The notes below the pieces were generated by a model. That model had not been told where the DNA came from. It did no database searches and saw only the letters and a program-made list of their open reading frames with translations. From Simmondsia chinensis (Eukaryota > Streptophyta > Magnoliopsida > Caryophyllales > Simmondsiaceae): a stretch of 64,000 nucleotides of DNA. The first letter of the stretch is position 1. Each line of letters starts with the position of its first letter. The DNA lies in assembly GCA_018398585.1 (NCBI GenBank), contig JAGTTD010000011.1, forward strand, positions 22,114,926-22,178,925, written 5' to 3'. Below, piece after piece: positions 23,291 through 35,420 of this stretch. The translations under genes and the position numbers were made by a program.

Positions 23291-24406
23291 TGTGAAACAA
23301 TAGTTTAGGGAAGCATACCCAATAAGGTTGCGGAGGCACGTATATATAATAATATGAATACAGAATATACAAAAAAATAGATCAGGGATATTATCCTAAC
23401 AAATGTTATCCTAATACGCCCCCTTAATCTGAACGGGGGGGACCAACATGCAGATTGGCTTTGTGGTATCGGAAGCGATCAGTGGCCAATTCTTTTGTGA
23501 AGATATCAGCAACCTGTTTAGTGACAGGCGTGTATCGAACCTGGATATCACCCTTGACCACCTATTCACGTACATAGTGAAAATCAACGGCGATATGTTT
23601 ACTGCGATTATTGGAAATGGGATTGGCAGCCAGGTATGTGGCAGACACATTGTCATAGTAGACAAGGATAGGACCAGAATGGCGTAACCCAAGGTCGCGC
23701 ATGAGATAGCGGATCCAGTTACACTCAGCTACAAGCTTGGCCACGGCACGGTACTCGGACTCAGTAGTAGACTTAGCAACTGTGGGTTGCTTTTTGGCAC
23801 GCCAGGAATGAGAGGAGTAGGGATACTATATATAGAGCCAGAGTAACCTAGTTGAAAAGGAGGAAGGGAGGTAAAAATGTTTGACCCCGAGAAGGGAGGT
23901 CCCGATGTGAGGGAAGGCTCAGGCCCAAGGGTGGGTGGCTGCGGAACAGTGGTGCTGGTGGTTTTAATGACGTAGGGCATGGGTGACGAGAGGGAGGGAG
24001 ACCGAGGCTAGGCGAGGGACGACGGGATTTTTGGATTGGTTGCCATAACTTTGATCAACTGAGAATATCGCACTATGCACCTTGTGCAGTCACCACAAGA
24101 GGGAGAAAACCCACGTATTGGAGAGGAGAAGGGGAGCAGAGCCAGAGGCGGTCGTGTGGCGCCGTGACAGTGGCGGCGTTGGCCAATCTAGGGCGCGAGA
24201 GAGGGGACGGCGCTGGTAGGGTTTAGGTTTCTCTTTTTTTTGGTTAGGTATGCTCTGATACCATATGAAAGAATAGTTTAGGGAAGCATACCCAATAGGG
24301 TTGCTGAGGCACCTATATATAACAATATGAATATAGAATATACAGATAAATACAGATCAGGGATATTATCCTAATAGATATTATCCTAAGGGATATTATC
24401 CTAATA
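23291..24406 (-). mobile_element. Element S: 1.1 kb copia deletion derivative
   Basis: Two very short LTRs, 23291-23416 (126 bp) and 24263-24406 (144 bp), flank an 846 bp interior in minus orientation. The PBS complement 24246-24262 reads TGGTATCAGAGCATACC on the minus strand, a full match over the first 12 bases. A PPT-like AAGGGGGCG precedes the 3' LTR (complement of about 23417-23425). The interior joins a leader and a short gag start to the C-terminal RNase H domain, so integrase and RT are deleted. The right-hand LTR has extra internal copies of TTATCCTAA. Confidence 0.75.
23562..23830 (-). pseudogene. copia RNase H C-terminal remnant in S
   Basis: Minus-strand coding shows the copia RNase H features: an AKSTTESEYRAVA phrase, ECNWIRYL, then YYDNVSATYLAANPI and a KHIAVDFHYVRE end. 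A stop follows the last phrase. Upstream it is joined out of context to leader sequence. Upstream ORFs in other frames (23729-23980) are shadows. Confidence 0.7.
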
Positions 24407-24411
24407 GGGGT

Positions 24412-25308
24412 CTCTATTTTGACGTTTTGTTCTCTGTTTGGAGGACCACCGCTTCAATCTCTCAATTCTCTCTTTCTATTTCTATTTTATTTTTCTTTTT
24501 CTTTTTCTCTAAATTGGAACGGAGTCATTTTAGCATGAAGATCGACATGGGCTTGTTCATCCCCTCTTCATAGGTTCATCCCCCTTCTTCATCGGTTCAT
24601 CCTTGATGAAGAGCTAACTTGCTCTCTTGGATAGATGAAATCTTAGCTTTTTTATTCTTGTATTACTTTTAGTTTAGGGATTAATTATTTGTTTATATGA
24701 ATTACTTGATTAAGATAAATACTTCGAAATATTTCATTTTTAATTGATTATTAAATTGAGATGATTTTGAGTTTGTAATCTTTATCGTTGATATTGATAT
24801 TTATAAATTAATTCTTTGTGCTTGTAACCTTAGGATTAATTAATCAAGCAATAGTGCTCACCGAATTGTTAATTAGGCCTATCTTCCCTATACTTTTGTT
24901 AGATAGAGTCAATACGTAATAATAACAATATGCTAGGTAAAGTCTATTTTCCTTATGCTTTAGTTAGATAGGGACAATACGCGAAACTAACAACATTACT
25001 TTAGTAGGTTGAAGCTTCTAGCCTAAACCACTACCCATGTGACAATTAATAATCCCAGTTTAGGAGCTAACGGAAGAATAACTGGCTGATGATGTATTTA
25101 AAATTCTAGGTTCCAATTCCAAACTCTCTTCCCCTTTAGAAGCATTCTTTAGTTTAATTGTCGTTTCCTTAGATTAATTAACACAAATCTCTCAATTTTC
25201 CTCGAATCAATTTAAGTGATAGAACAGATTCACGTACTCTTAGTCCATGTGGTTTAACACCTTCTTGCCCTAGACTTCAATTTAGATGTGTTTAATGGAT
25301 AAGGTTTT
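24412..25308 (+). repeat. 3' LTR of A1, part 2
   Basis: Continues the LTR after S, matching A2 57393-58229 (shared phrases CATCCTTGATG, TAGATAGGG, CTCTTAGTCC). Interrupted near 25309 by element C. No coding. Confidence 0.7.
25303..25307. repeat. Target-site duplication GGTTT of element C, left copy
   Basis: GGTTT precedes the left LTR of C and recurs at 33428-33432. The boundary is uncertain by one base because of a T run. Confidence 0.6.
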
Positions 25309-26826
25309 TGAAGGCCCAAAGAACAACTTAGAGGGAGTGAATTAGGTACTTTCATGATAAAATAAAATTTTAAACTTTAAGAACCAAAAATGATTTAAAA
25401 TATAAACAATAAATGCAAAAATAATATGTAAATGAAAGAACAAAATGATGCACAACGATTTTTATAGTGGTTCACTTTCAACCTGAAAGCTAGTTCACTC
25501 CTCAAGTAACTACTCTTCGTCACTTGAGCCTTTAACTAAGCTTGATGATTCTTTTTAAAACTAGGCTAGGATCTAAACTTTACAATCGGTTTTTGGTATA
25601 TAGTCTCAAGACCCAACCTTTACAACCAATCATTTTGTAATAATAGGCTTAGAATCCAACTTTTACAATAAAAAATTGAAATAAAGCAATCAAAGAATTA
25701 AAGCAATGAAAGTCTTCACTCTATCAAGAGTCAATTGGCAATAGATCAAGCTCAGCCAAAGCTAAGAATATACTAATTAAGCTCAATGATCAATAATAAA
25801 AAGAACTAGTGATGCTCAAGAAAAACAAAAGATTAAATCATTAAAGTGCAAGTAGAACTCAAGAACTTTCATTGAATAAAAGCTAGAAAACTTCAAGAAA
25901 AACAAAAGATTAAAACATTAAAACGCAAATAGCACTCAAGAACTTTTGTTGAATAAAAGCTTAAAGAATTAGATGATTTTATCAAAGAATTTAATCCCTA
26001 TTTATAGGCCAAGGTAACATAGAAGCCATTGGGAAACTTAAAAAAAATTTGAAAGAAATCGGATTTAAAATGTAGCCGCTAGAGCTGTTGCAGTGCCATG
26101 TGTTGACACACAGCAGCTCTGGATGGCTACTGTATGTTTGTGTGTTGAACATCCCTTCTGTGTTTCGACACTTAATATGCCCAGGTGGATTTGAACGCTT
26201 TTGACCATTTAGCTTGATTGATAGATTGATTACCATATTAGCTAAGCAAAATTGATTGATTCATTAATTACCGTATTAGCTTAATTTTTGAATTAATTTC
26301 TATGATTTTGCTTATTCATTTGAAATATTGATTGATTCAATAATGCTAATAAATCACCCTATTAACATTTGATCTTGTTAGATTTGAGCATGCTTTCCAT
26401 AAGTCTAATTTTGAAAACTATTTTTATTGACAAACTTGATTGGCTTGACTTGAATATTTTTCAAAAGGCATTTCAAAATCAAATTTCAAAAAATATTTTT
26501 GTTAAGGCACCATATATCAAAATTCAAATTTTAACTCAATTGATATGTCCCAATCTTAAGTCCTAGAAAATAAAAAATAAATGACTTATAGTGCTTGGAC
26601 TTGGATCTCGTGCTCTTCATTTTGAATGAATCTTTTCTTCAACTTTAATCTTTTTTTTCTTCTTGATCCATCATCTTAGAATGCTTGGTATCACCATGAT
26701 TGGTCTTCATTTTTTCTAGCTTTCTTTTGAGTTACTTTCAAATAATATTAGAACAATTTAAATATAATGATTATAAAATGACTTCTATCATCAAAATTAC
26801 AATATAAATGGCCTTTAGGGCCAACA
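25309..26826 (-). repeat. 3' LTR of element C
   Basis: 1,518 bp, ending GGCCAACA on the plus strand. Aligns throughout with 31970-33427. Both copies share the CTATTTATAGGCC block, whose complement carries TATAAATAG as a TATA box, near 25998-26012 and 32582-32600. Confidence 0.8.
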
Positions 26827-27830
26827 ATCTCCCCCTTTTTGATAATGACAAATATTTGGTGTTTTCTCTTAAAAAACATGAAAGTTGATATATAGAATTC
26901 ATCATAAAAATATTGATTTTTCAAGTCAAACAAAATTTCACTTCATATCAAGTCATGGAGTTATAGCTAACATGTTAAAAGTTCAAACTCAATTGTGTCC
27001 CCTCTATGTTGATGCATTGTTAAGGATCATACATTCAATAGGTTAACATAAACATCACTTTAACCTTTCTAAATCAAAACTTCATACCATGCTTAGGTGT
27101 TTAATAACTTACTCATAGCATCATTTTTATAACATTAAACAACAAAACATGATCAACTAAACATCATTTTCTCTCCCCTTTTGTCATCAATAAAAAGAGA
27201 ATAAATCAATTCAATGCAATGTGTTTGATATTTCTCTCTCTTCATGATATAGCAAGTATTTTAAAAAAGAAAGATCTGTCCAATGTTCAAACCGACATAA
27301 ACGACACCAATCTCTCTCTCCCTTTGTCATAAAAAAAAACAATAAGGGAGGAGATTTATACATTGAAGTTCAAAATATAAAAGTAATTTTTACATATGTA
27401 GCTCGATATATTAAGATTGTTTCACTTCTTTATTATTATTATTATTTTTTTTGTGATATGATGTTTCACCCTTTTTTTAAAATATTTTCATATGCCTCAA
27501 TAAGGGGAACATAAATAATTTTTCACAAAGCAAGATTTTTAAACTTGATTTGCAATTCTTATAACACATTTATAACTTTGATCGAAATTATGAATAAAAA
27601 TGTGAGAGAATATTCAAGTTAAACAAATATTGGAGAAATCAAAGGTAACTTAATTTTTGTGTTTCCTTTAAAAAATGGCTTCAAGCACTAATATTCATTA
27701 GATTGGATAAGAATACTTGGACAATTGCATGCCACTATTCTAAATCTTTGAGAGCCATTTTCAATATAACCATGCATATGAAATTAACGTATACAAGTAA
27801 TATATTTCAGCATGTTAATCCTTCTTTTAG
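26827..27830 (-). other. 3' untranslated region of element C with repeated polypurine motifs
   Basis: About 1 kb of AT-rich DNA between the RNase H end and the 3' LTR. On the minus strand three tracts of the type GACAAAAGGGGAGAGAAA occur (complements near 26827-26850, 27165-27190 and 27308-27335); the one nearest the LTR is the functional PPT position. No env-like ORF is seen. Confidence 0.6.
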
Positions 27831-29330
27831 TATCACCAATTAGCTCCACGTAAAGGCCTAGTAAAATTATCTAGTTGTTGATCTTCTGTGGGCACAAATT
27901 TTCTGACATCTTCTTTAAGCACATAATCACGAATGATATGATATCTACCTCTATATGATTGATTCTAAAATGTTGAGCTGCAGGTTTGGTTAAGCATATT
28001 GTACTAGCATTATTACACATAATAAGAGCTGATCAATCTGAATGCCTTAATCATCAAATTCAGGCATTAACCAAGACATGTTAGCACAATGGCTTGCACA
28101 AGTAATATATTTAACTTTTATGGGGGATGAGGCAATAACCATGGCACTAACGCATGACCAATAAATTGACAAGTTCCACAATTCAATTTCTAGTCCACTT
28201 TGAAACAAGTAAAATTCACATTATTATTTGAACTTGATCTAGGAAATCACACTTGGATAGAACATGTCCAAGTACCCACTAGGCATCAAAATTTTTTTTT
28301 TTCTTCATGGAACAATATTGCAATACTTTTGGACATGTATGAAATCAATAATATACGCACACATTAAACCCGATATCAAGTCTACTCTTGATAAGGTAAA
28401 GAAGGGATCGAATTACACATCTGTTTAGCTTTTTGATCCACCTTTTTTTTTATACCTTTTTGTCCATGTCTAGCTTGAGTGTTGAGCTCATTGGGATTGT
28501 GATTGCCTTGGAATTTTCCATACCAACTTTCTGAAGCATTTCCTTAATATACTTGGCTTGGTTGATGAAACTTTTCTTCCTTGTCTTGCTTAATGTAGTT
28601 GAACTCTCCCATCATGCTTATTTCGGATTTTCTATTCATAAGATTCACAAGTTCTACACAAAGAGATAGGTTAGTAGCACCAAACATTATATCGTTAATG
28701 GAAATTTGAACAATGAGAATATCACTTCTAGAGTGTTTCATAAAAAGTGTGGTGTCAACCTTCTCTCTTAAAATTCTTTATAGCTTTAAAAATGAACTCA
28801 ATCTTTCATATCAAACTCTAAGAGTTTGTTTCAATCCATAAAAAGCCTTTTTTTTGGGTTAAAAACATGATTGAAATTTTTTTCATCCTCAAAATCTTGG
28901 TGGTTGTTCAACATAAACTTCTTCTTCAATAAAACCATTTAAAAATGCACTTTTTACATCCTTTTGAAAATTTTTAAAATTTTTGAATGAAGCAAATGGC
29001 ACATAAGAGTCTAATAGCTTCTAATCTAGCAATGAGAGCAAAGATTTTCTCATAGTCTATAACTTCCTCTTGGTTATAGCCCTTAGCTACTAACCTTGTC
29101 TTGTTTCTTACCACATTACCTTCTTCATCTTTCTTGTTGCGGTAGACTCACTTGATACTGATGACTGTATGATCTTGAGGTCTATCCATGAGTTCCCACA
29201 CATCATTCTCTTGAATTAAGTTTGCTCTTCCATTGCCATGATCCAATTTGTGTCATTTAGAGCTTGTTCTTGAGTTCTTTAAGAGAGATGAATGTGTCTA
29301 GATGGCAATATTCGGTCCATGCGTGCCTTA
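27831..29330 (-). pseudogene. Reverse transcriptase and RNase H remnant of C
   Basis: In minus order: KDHPTGQIIGD linker, WIMAMEEQ, then DVKSAFLNGFIEEEVYVEQP and LYGLKQ-type RT motifs. The catalytic YVDD position has decayed to SIND (ILIVQISINDIMFGAT, ORF 28544-28741). RNase H traces follow to about 27840. Several frameshifts and stops lie between the motifs, so no active enzyme could be made. Confidence 0.75.
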
Positions 29331-29481
29331 TTCTTACACTTTCAGAGGGATCACCAATGATTTGACCTGTTGGGTGATCCTTCATGAATTTTCAATCTCG
29401 TGGCAAACCTTCCTCTTTAGATTCTACATTTTGGTTCTCTCCTTTCTATTTTTCCATTGGAGCTTGTAGTTTATCTGTTTC

Positions 29482-30509
29482 TTACTCCTTGGATGAGGAT
29501 ATGATTACTCTATTATCATCATTATAAGGATTTCTAGAGGATAAGACATTGGTTTCATAAAAAACCACATGTATAGACTCTTCTATAACCTTTGTCTTTT
29601 TATTATAGACTATATTTGCTTTGCTAGTAAGGGAAGATCTAATAAAAATACCTTCATGTACTCGTGGATCGAATTTACTAAGGTTTGCTTTGCCATTGTT
29701 GTGAATTAAGCATTTGCACACAAAAAGTTTGAAATATGCAATGTTTGGTTTTCTACTTTTGTAAAGTTCGTAGGGTGTTTTATTCAAAATAGGCCTCGTT
29801 AGAGCTCAATTTAAGACATAGCAAGTGTTGTTAACAACTTCGGCCCAAAAAGATTTTGGCAAACTATTTTCACAAAGCATGGTTATTGCCATCGCTTCAC
29901 GAGTTTTATTTTTCCTTTCTACCACTCCGTTTTGTTAAGGAGTTCTAGGTGCCAAAAAATTATGGTCAATTCCAAAGTAATCACAATAATTTTCAAAATT
30001 GTCATTTCGAAATTCCCTTTCATGATCACTTCTAACCGAAATAATTTTCTAGTCGTTTTTATTTTGCACCTCTTTGCAAAACTTTTCGAATTATCAAATT
30101 CTTCACTCTTATGAGAAAGGAATACGCACGAAGTAAGATGGGAGTAATCATCAACAATTACAAATCCGTATCGCTTTCCACCAGGGCTAAACAAGTCTAT
30201 ATGTAAGCATTCAAGATGCCTTGATATTGAAACTATATTATTCGATTTGAATGAAGATCTAGTTTGTTTGCCATAATGACATGCATCACAAATATGATCT
30301 TTTTCAAATTTTAGCTTTGATAATCCTCTAACAAGATCATTTTTTGAAAGTTCTGAAATCAAGTCCATACTAGCATGTCCAAATCTTCTATGCCAAATCC
30401 AAGGATTATTTTCATCTAGGACACTAAAGCACTTTAATGAATCTACACAATAAAGATCAATCATATAGACATCTTCACATCCTCTTTGATCAAGTAATAA
30501 TTGAGTCAT
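29482..30509 (-). pseudogene. GAG-pre-integrase and integrase remnant of C
   Basis: ORF 29919-30509 (196 codons) carries the WHRRFGHAS and CDACHYGKQ phrases of the copia GAG-pre-integrase HHCC region, then HIDLFSPGGKRYGFVIVDDY, which includes the first two catalytic acidic positions. A frameshift ends it. ORF 29482-29787 holds the integrase C-terminal portion (KTPYELYKSRKPN, HEGIFI). The DDE core third residue lies in the frameshifted gap. Confidence 0.8.
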
Positions 30510-30599
30510 TACATATTAAATGACTCAAGATTGCACCACAATAAACTCCATCATGTAATAGATTAATGTTAAGAAAATTATGCATAAGACCATTAACAG

Positions 30600-30800
30600 T
30601 TAAACCATCATATATTCAAGGAAAAGAGTTAGGGGCAACTTTACCAATACAAAGAATTTTTCATTTCTTATTGTCACAAAAAGTGACATATACTTTCCTT
30701 GGTTTGAAAAAAGTGTTCATCCATTGTTCTTCGGTTATATGACTTGTGAAACTACTATCCAAGCACCATTTTTGACTTTTCTTCTCCAACTTCAAGCATA
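30600..30800 (-). pseudogene. Protease remnant of C
   Basis: The minus strand encodes LDSSFTSHIT followed by a VTFCDN phrase. This is the copia aspartic-protease site with the DSG glycine changed to Ser (DSS). Stops interrupt both sides. Confidence 0.55.
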
Positions 30801-30879
30801 TCTACATAACTTAAAAATCTTTGGGTATCTAAATCTTCTTGGGTGGTCGAGATCCCTTTTGAACCCAGACCATTTTAAT

Positions 30880-31916
30880 TTTTCCCGAATTCTATTTAAA
30901 AGTTCATTGATGGACGATATGCCCATGATCACCAGAATAATGACATCGTATAAACTTTATCAATGGTGAGGAGGCTTTGACAAAAAGTATATTCAATTTT
31001 TTTCTTTCGAGCATTTCCCCTATAGCTAATTCCCTCTTTATTGTAAGTAGGTCTTTGAGAAGAGAGTATTCTTTCAAGTATTTCTTGACCCTTGAGAAAC
31101 TTGAAATTGTGAAAGTTTTTTTACTTGTTCTGTTAAAGACTCATTCTCTTTAAGAAATAATTCATCTTCCTTAGATTCTTCATTTTTACATTCATTTGAA
31201 ATGGGCCCTTCTTCCAAGAATTGCTTCTCATTGATTAATATTTCAACTTGATAATTTAATGACTCTATTTTTGCTTTCAAATATTTATTTTCAAGCTCAA
31301 ACACTAAACATTATTTTGACTCTTTTTGTAACTCATTTTTCTTAGAAGAATATTTGTTTCTCAATTTTTTGAGCGCATCATATAATTCATGAAAACTATC
31401 CATGAGCTCATTATGAGATAAATCATTGACCTCATCTTCTTCAAGTTCTTCTTCTTCTTCAGATTCAATGGCTATGAGACACGAATCCACTTGCTCATCT
31501 TCACTTGTATGAGGGGGATTCGTCATTAGACTGTCTTCCAAATATGGCTTCTAGTTTGTCCCAAATCTCTTTTGCAGTCTTGAAACTTTTGACATGATTA
31601 AATACATTGGGAGTAATAGCACATAATAATTGGAAGTGAGCTTTAGCATTTTTCTCAAGCTTTGTTTTGTCATGTTGAATAAGCTCATTTTCAAATTTAT
31701 CAAGAATTGTATTTCTTTATTAATTGAAGGAACAAAATCACCATTTTTTGTGATTAGCCACGAGTCAAAATCAATATACGTAATAAAAAGTATCATCATA
31801 AGTTTCCAATAGTAAAAGTTTTTACTGTTAAAAAGTGGAAGCTTCTCGATTGATTGACCCTTGACCAAAATAGGTGCAAAGTTTGCCATAAGGATCACTC
31901 TAAGGCTATTAGACAA
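30880..31916 (-). pseudogene. gag remnant of C
   Basis: Three open pieces: 31551-31916 with the copia gag N-terminal phrase PLFNSKNFYYWK; 31311-31541, strongly acidic (EEEEELEEDEV); and 31074-31304, a heptad-rich predicted coiled coil. A CHYSGDHGH phrase near 30940 is a damaged CCHC zinc knuckle (second Cys replaced by Ser). A MVWVQKGS phrase follows, resembling the gag-protease linker of SIRE elements. Confidence 0.75.
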
Positions 31917-31955
31917 AAAAAAAAAAAAGAAAAAAGAAAAAAGGAAAGAATACTA

Positions 31956-31967
31956 GCTCGGATACCA
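31956..31967 (-). promoter_or_regulatory. Primer-binding site of element C
   Basis: Minus strand TGGTATCCGAGC lies just downstream of the 5' LTR end, one base from the copia initiator-Met PBS. Confidence 0.75.
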
Positions 31968-31969
31968 AT

Positions 31970-33427
31970 TGAAGACCCAAAGAGCAACTTAAGACGGGGT
32001 GAATTATGTACTTTCGTGATAAAATGAAAATTTAAACTTTAAGAACCAAAAATAATTTAAAATATAAACAATAAATGCAAAATATAATATGTAAATGCAA
32101 GAACAAAAAGATGCACAACGATTTTTATAGTAGTTCACTTTCAACCCGAAAGCTAGTCCACTCCTCAAATGACTACTCTTCGTCACTTGAGCCTCTAACT
32201 AAGCTTGATGATCCTTTTTAAAACTAGACTCAGGATCCAACGTTTAGAACATATCTTTTTGTTCGTAGGCTCAAGAGCCAATCTTCACAATCTATCCATT
32301 TTTAATAGTAAGCTTAGGATCCAACCTTTACAATAAGAAATTGAAATAAAGTAATGAAAGAATTAAAGCATTGAAACTCTTCACTCTTTCAAGAGTGAAT
32401 TGACAATAGATCTGGCTTAGCCAAAGCTCAGGATATACCAACTAAGCTCAACGATCAATAATAAAAAATTTTAGTGATGCTCAAGAAAAAGCAAAAGATA
32501 AAAACATTACAGTACAAGTAGAACTCAAGAAATTTTGATGAATAAAAGCTTGAAGAATTGGATGATTTTATTAAAGAATTTAAGCCTATTTATAGGCCAA
32601 GATGACAAAGGAGCCATTGGGAAACTTTAAAAAAAAGGAAGAAAATCAGATTTAAAGTGTAATCGTCAGAGCTGTTGCAGTGTTGTGTGTTCGCACACAA
32701 CCTCTATGTGTCGACACATAGTAGCTCTGGATAGCTATTGTATGTTTCTATGTCAACACATCCCTTCTGTGTGTCGACACTGAGCATGCCCGGGTAGATT
32801 TGAACGTTGTTGATCATTTAGCTTGATTAATTGAGTGATTACCATTAGCTAAGCAAAATTGATTGATTACCATATTAGCTCAACTTTAGAACTAATTTTC
32901 ATGATTTTACTCATTCATTTGAAAAATTGATTGATTCAATCATGCTAATAAATCACCCTATTAAAATTTGATTGTGTTAGATTTGAGCATGCTTTTTATA
33001 ATAGCAATCTTGAAAAATGTTTTTATTGACAAAACTTGATTGACTTGACTTGAGTATTTTTCAAATGACATTTGGAAATTAAATTTTCAAAATATTTTTG
33101 TTAGAGCACCACATATCAATATTGAAAATTTGACTCAATTGATATGTCCCAATCGTAACTCCTAGAAAATATAAAATAAATGACTTATAGCACTTGGACT
33201 AGGATCTCGTTCTCTTAATTTAGGATGAATTTTTTCTTCAGCTTTGATCTCTTTTTCTCTTGATCCATGGTCTTTGAAAGCTTGATATCACCATGATTAG
33301 TCTTGATTTTTTTTCTTGGCTTTCATATAAGTCACTTTCAAAAAAGATTAGAATAATTTAAACATAATGACTTATGAAATGATTGTTATCATCAAAATTA
33401 TAATATAAATGGCCTTTAGAACCAATA
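31970..33427 (-). repeat. 5' LTR of element C
   Basis: 1,458 bp, direct copy of 25309-26826 with scattered substitutions and small indels. The terminal base pattern has decayed (AATA instead of AACA on plus). Confidence 0.8.
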
Positions 33428-33432
33428 GGTTT

Positions 33433-33468
33433 TATATTAAGTTTTGATAGATATAGAAAAACAAACCA
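33433..33468 (+). repeat. 3' LTR of A1, part 3 (terminus)
   Basis: TTTTGATAGATATAGAAAAA then ACAAACCA aligns with the A2 LTR end at 58235-58261 and closes A1. The five bases after it (GGTTT) correspond to GGCTT before A1. Confidence 0.65.
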
Positions 33469-33473
33469 GGTTT

Positions 33474-33948
33474 CCTCCCATGAAAAAAATCCTTAAATTA
33501 TTTTAGGGGTTTTCTAAATTATCATTTAGTTTAATTTTGAAAAATTATTTTTTGAAAAGATTGAAGGAAAAATTTTGTTCCAAAGTTAAATATTTTGGGA
33601 GCCCACACTCCGGTGCTAAAAGAGGTTATTGCGAAGAAGGCCTTGAGATGTCAAGAAACTTTCTTCCAATTGCAGATCTTTAAGTTCGTATCGGGATTCA
33701 CACTTCAGGTATGTCTAAATTAAATATTTGATGTTTAATTTATTTTCATTTGTTTTGTTTATTCTATATACTATGTTTATGCTTGTTTTAAACGATGTTT
33801 TTGTTTGGTATATTATGAACCTATTATAGTAAGATTTGGATCAAATTAGACAGTTTAATTAGGTTAGGGTTTAGGTTTAAAATTAAGAATTTTCCATTGG
33901 TATTCTGTTGCTCCCCGTTTAGGAAAATTTTAAAATACTTTCTCAATA
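33474..33948 (+). repeat. 5' LTR of element D, second part
   Basis: Resumes the D LTR after A1, aligning with 36126-36602 (shared GGAGCCCACACTCCGGTGC / GGAGTCCATACTCCGGTGC region and CTTCAGGTATGTCTAAATTA). Confidence 0.75.
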
Positions 33949-33949
33949 A

Positions 33950-33967
33950 TTGATATTAGAGCCAACT
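33950..33967 (+). promoter_or_regulatory. Primer-binding site of element D (decayed)
   Basis: TTGATATTAGAGCCAACT follows the LTR end. It is two transitions from the copia initiator-Met-type TTGGTATCAGAGCC. Confidence 0.6.
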
Positions 33968-35420
33968 CTGAATACATTCAAGATTGACATTAAATGTGTC
34001 AGGTTTGAAAAAACTGGAGTATGGAGAATTGCAAAAAATATGAAATTGAAAATTTTATTAAAGGAAGAAGGTAACTCTGAAGATTGTTGTTAAAGAGTTA
34101 AATAACAAGATTGAATGTTGATTAAACCTTTAAATTATTTAAAATTTTATATGAGTCACGATTCAATCAAGTAGCATAATTCTAAATCGGATGTAATAAG
34201 ATTAGATATTCAAAGAGTTGAGCGATTTATATTATTGATCTAATGTGATTAAATTTTGACCCAAGGTGTTAAATATTCGATGATTGAATATTTTATGATA
34301 ATCCAAACAAAAGAATATCTAATGGGATTAGATAATCGGTACGATCTAATGAGAATGAGATCATATTTAATTAGTTAATTAATTATTTATTTTCAAAAAA
34401 AAAAATAAATACATTGAGGATGAATGGGTCACATCTCCCATATTTAATTTTTTAAAATTTTATTATTTAAATAAATAAATGATCAAATAGAATGTCACCC
34501 TAATTAAAATTATGCGATAATATTTACTAAAAGAGCTTAGAAAAGTCTTTAATCACTCCAACCATTAGGCCTTAAGTGTTATTATTCAAATTGTTTGATG
34601 ACATGATATTTATTAAATTTTTGTTCACCTGTTCAATATTATCTAAATGAGTATATATTATGTACGATGGGTCATATAACTTACTGGAATATTTGATTTT
34701 GTCGAGTAGGAGAATTTTTTCAAATAGATCTAATATGTTTGATAATTCAAAATTTGAATTAATTGAAAGGAAAATTCTCATAATGTATCTAATGAGATTA
34801 TATTACATAGGTTGAAAAATTAAAGAAACCTGATTGGATAGTGATTTTATTTAATCGTTAAATAAAATTTTAAAATAAAATTTAGAATATGATTCTAATT
34901 GTTGATTATGAGATAATCAAACTTTAAAGAAAGATTTGCCATCTAAAATTTCAAGTGGGAGCGAAGATCAAAAGTTGATTCTTCACGATCTCTATTGCCA
35001 GTGTGGCAATATAGTGGATAGGTGCTACTCTCCAAGGAGGGCGTTTGTTCGTGGAATACATCATTAGACTTCTTAATGATTGATAAAGGTACAGGAAAAA
35101 CGAGTGCGGCTATGCTGACGTGGATTATCTTGTTTACTTGTACTATGTCTAGTAATGATGTACACTTTGACTAGGATAGTATATTAGTCTCCTAGGAAGC
35201 ATTGTGATAGTGTCTTAGAGACCACGGAAGAAATAGTGGGATAAATATGTTGAGGAATCATATTAATTGAGAATAGTTCTCACTTGACTGTAACTTGCTA
35301 CGCATCTCTCCCGTAATAATGGGTAGATTGGTTAGCTAATTGTTGCATACACACAAAGAATGGTTTCCATGCTTTCTTTGTTTGCTAAAATTATTAAGAC
35401 TTTTATAAGACTCAAAATAT
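33968..35420 (+). other. Non-coding interior of element D
   Basis: About 1.45 kb of AT-rich sequence with no supported ORF and no gag or pol phrases. A purine stretch AAGTAGGAG at about 35414-35422 has PPT character, although the LTR start expected after it is missing. Confidence 0.5.

Larger units (their letters stand above)
25309..33427 (-). mobile_element. Element C: SIRE-like Ty1/copia retrotransposon, decayed
   Basis: 8.1 kb in minus orientation, with long LTRs 25309-26826 and 31970-33427. The PBS is the complement of 31956-31967 (TGGTATCCGAGC, one change from the copia norm), and a PPT is present (AAAAAGGGGGAGAT, complement of 26827-26840). Domain order on the minus strand is gag, protease, integrase, RT, RNase H, the copia order. 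Long LTRs, an acidic coiled-coil gag C-terminus and repeated AAAGGGGAGA-type tracts upstream of the 3' LTR are typical of the SIRE/Maximus lineage. All ORFs are broken. Confidence 0.85.
18528..33468 (+). mobile_element. Element A1: Athila-derived Ty3/gypsy element with pol deletion
   Basis: It runs from a truncated 5' LTR (TGATGCGTCTC start) through gag, protease and a short RT/RNase H remnant to a full 3' LTR that holds two later copia insertions. The TSD is GGCTT (18523-18527) against GGTTT (33469-33473). The interrupted D LTR reads on after it in good alignment with the other D LTR, which confirms the boundaries. The order of parts and the pol deletion match A2 (56754 onward). The PBS and the gag N-terminus are missing, so this copy could not be copied again. 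Confidence 0.8.
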
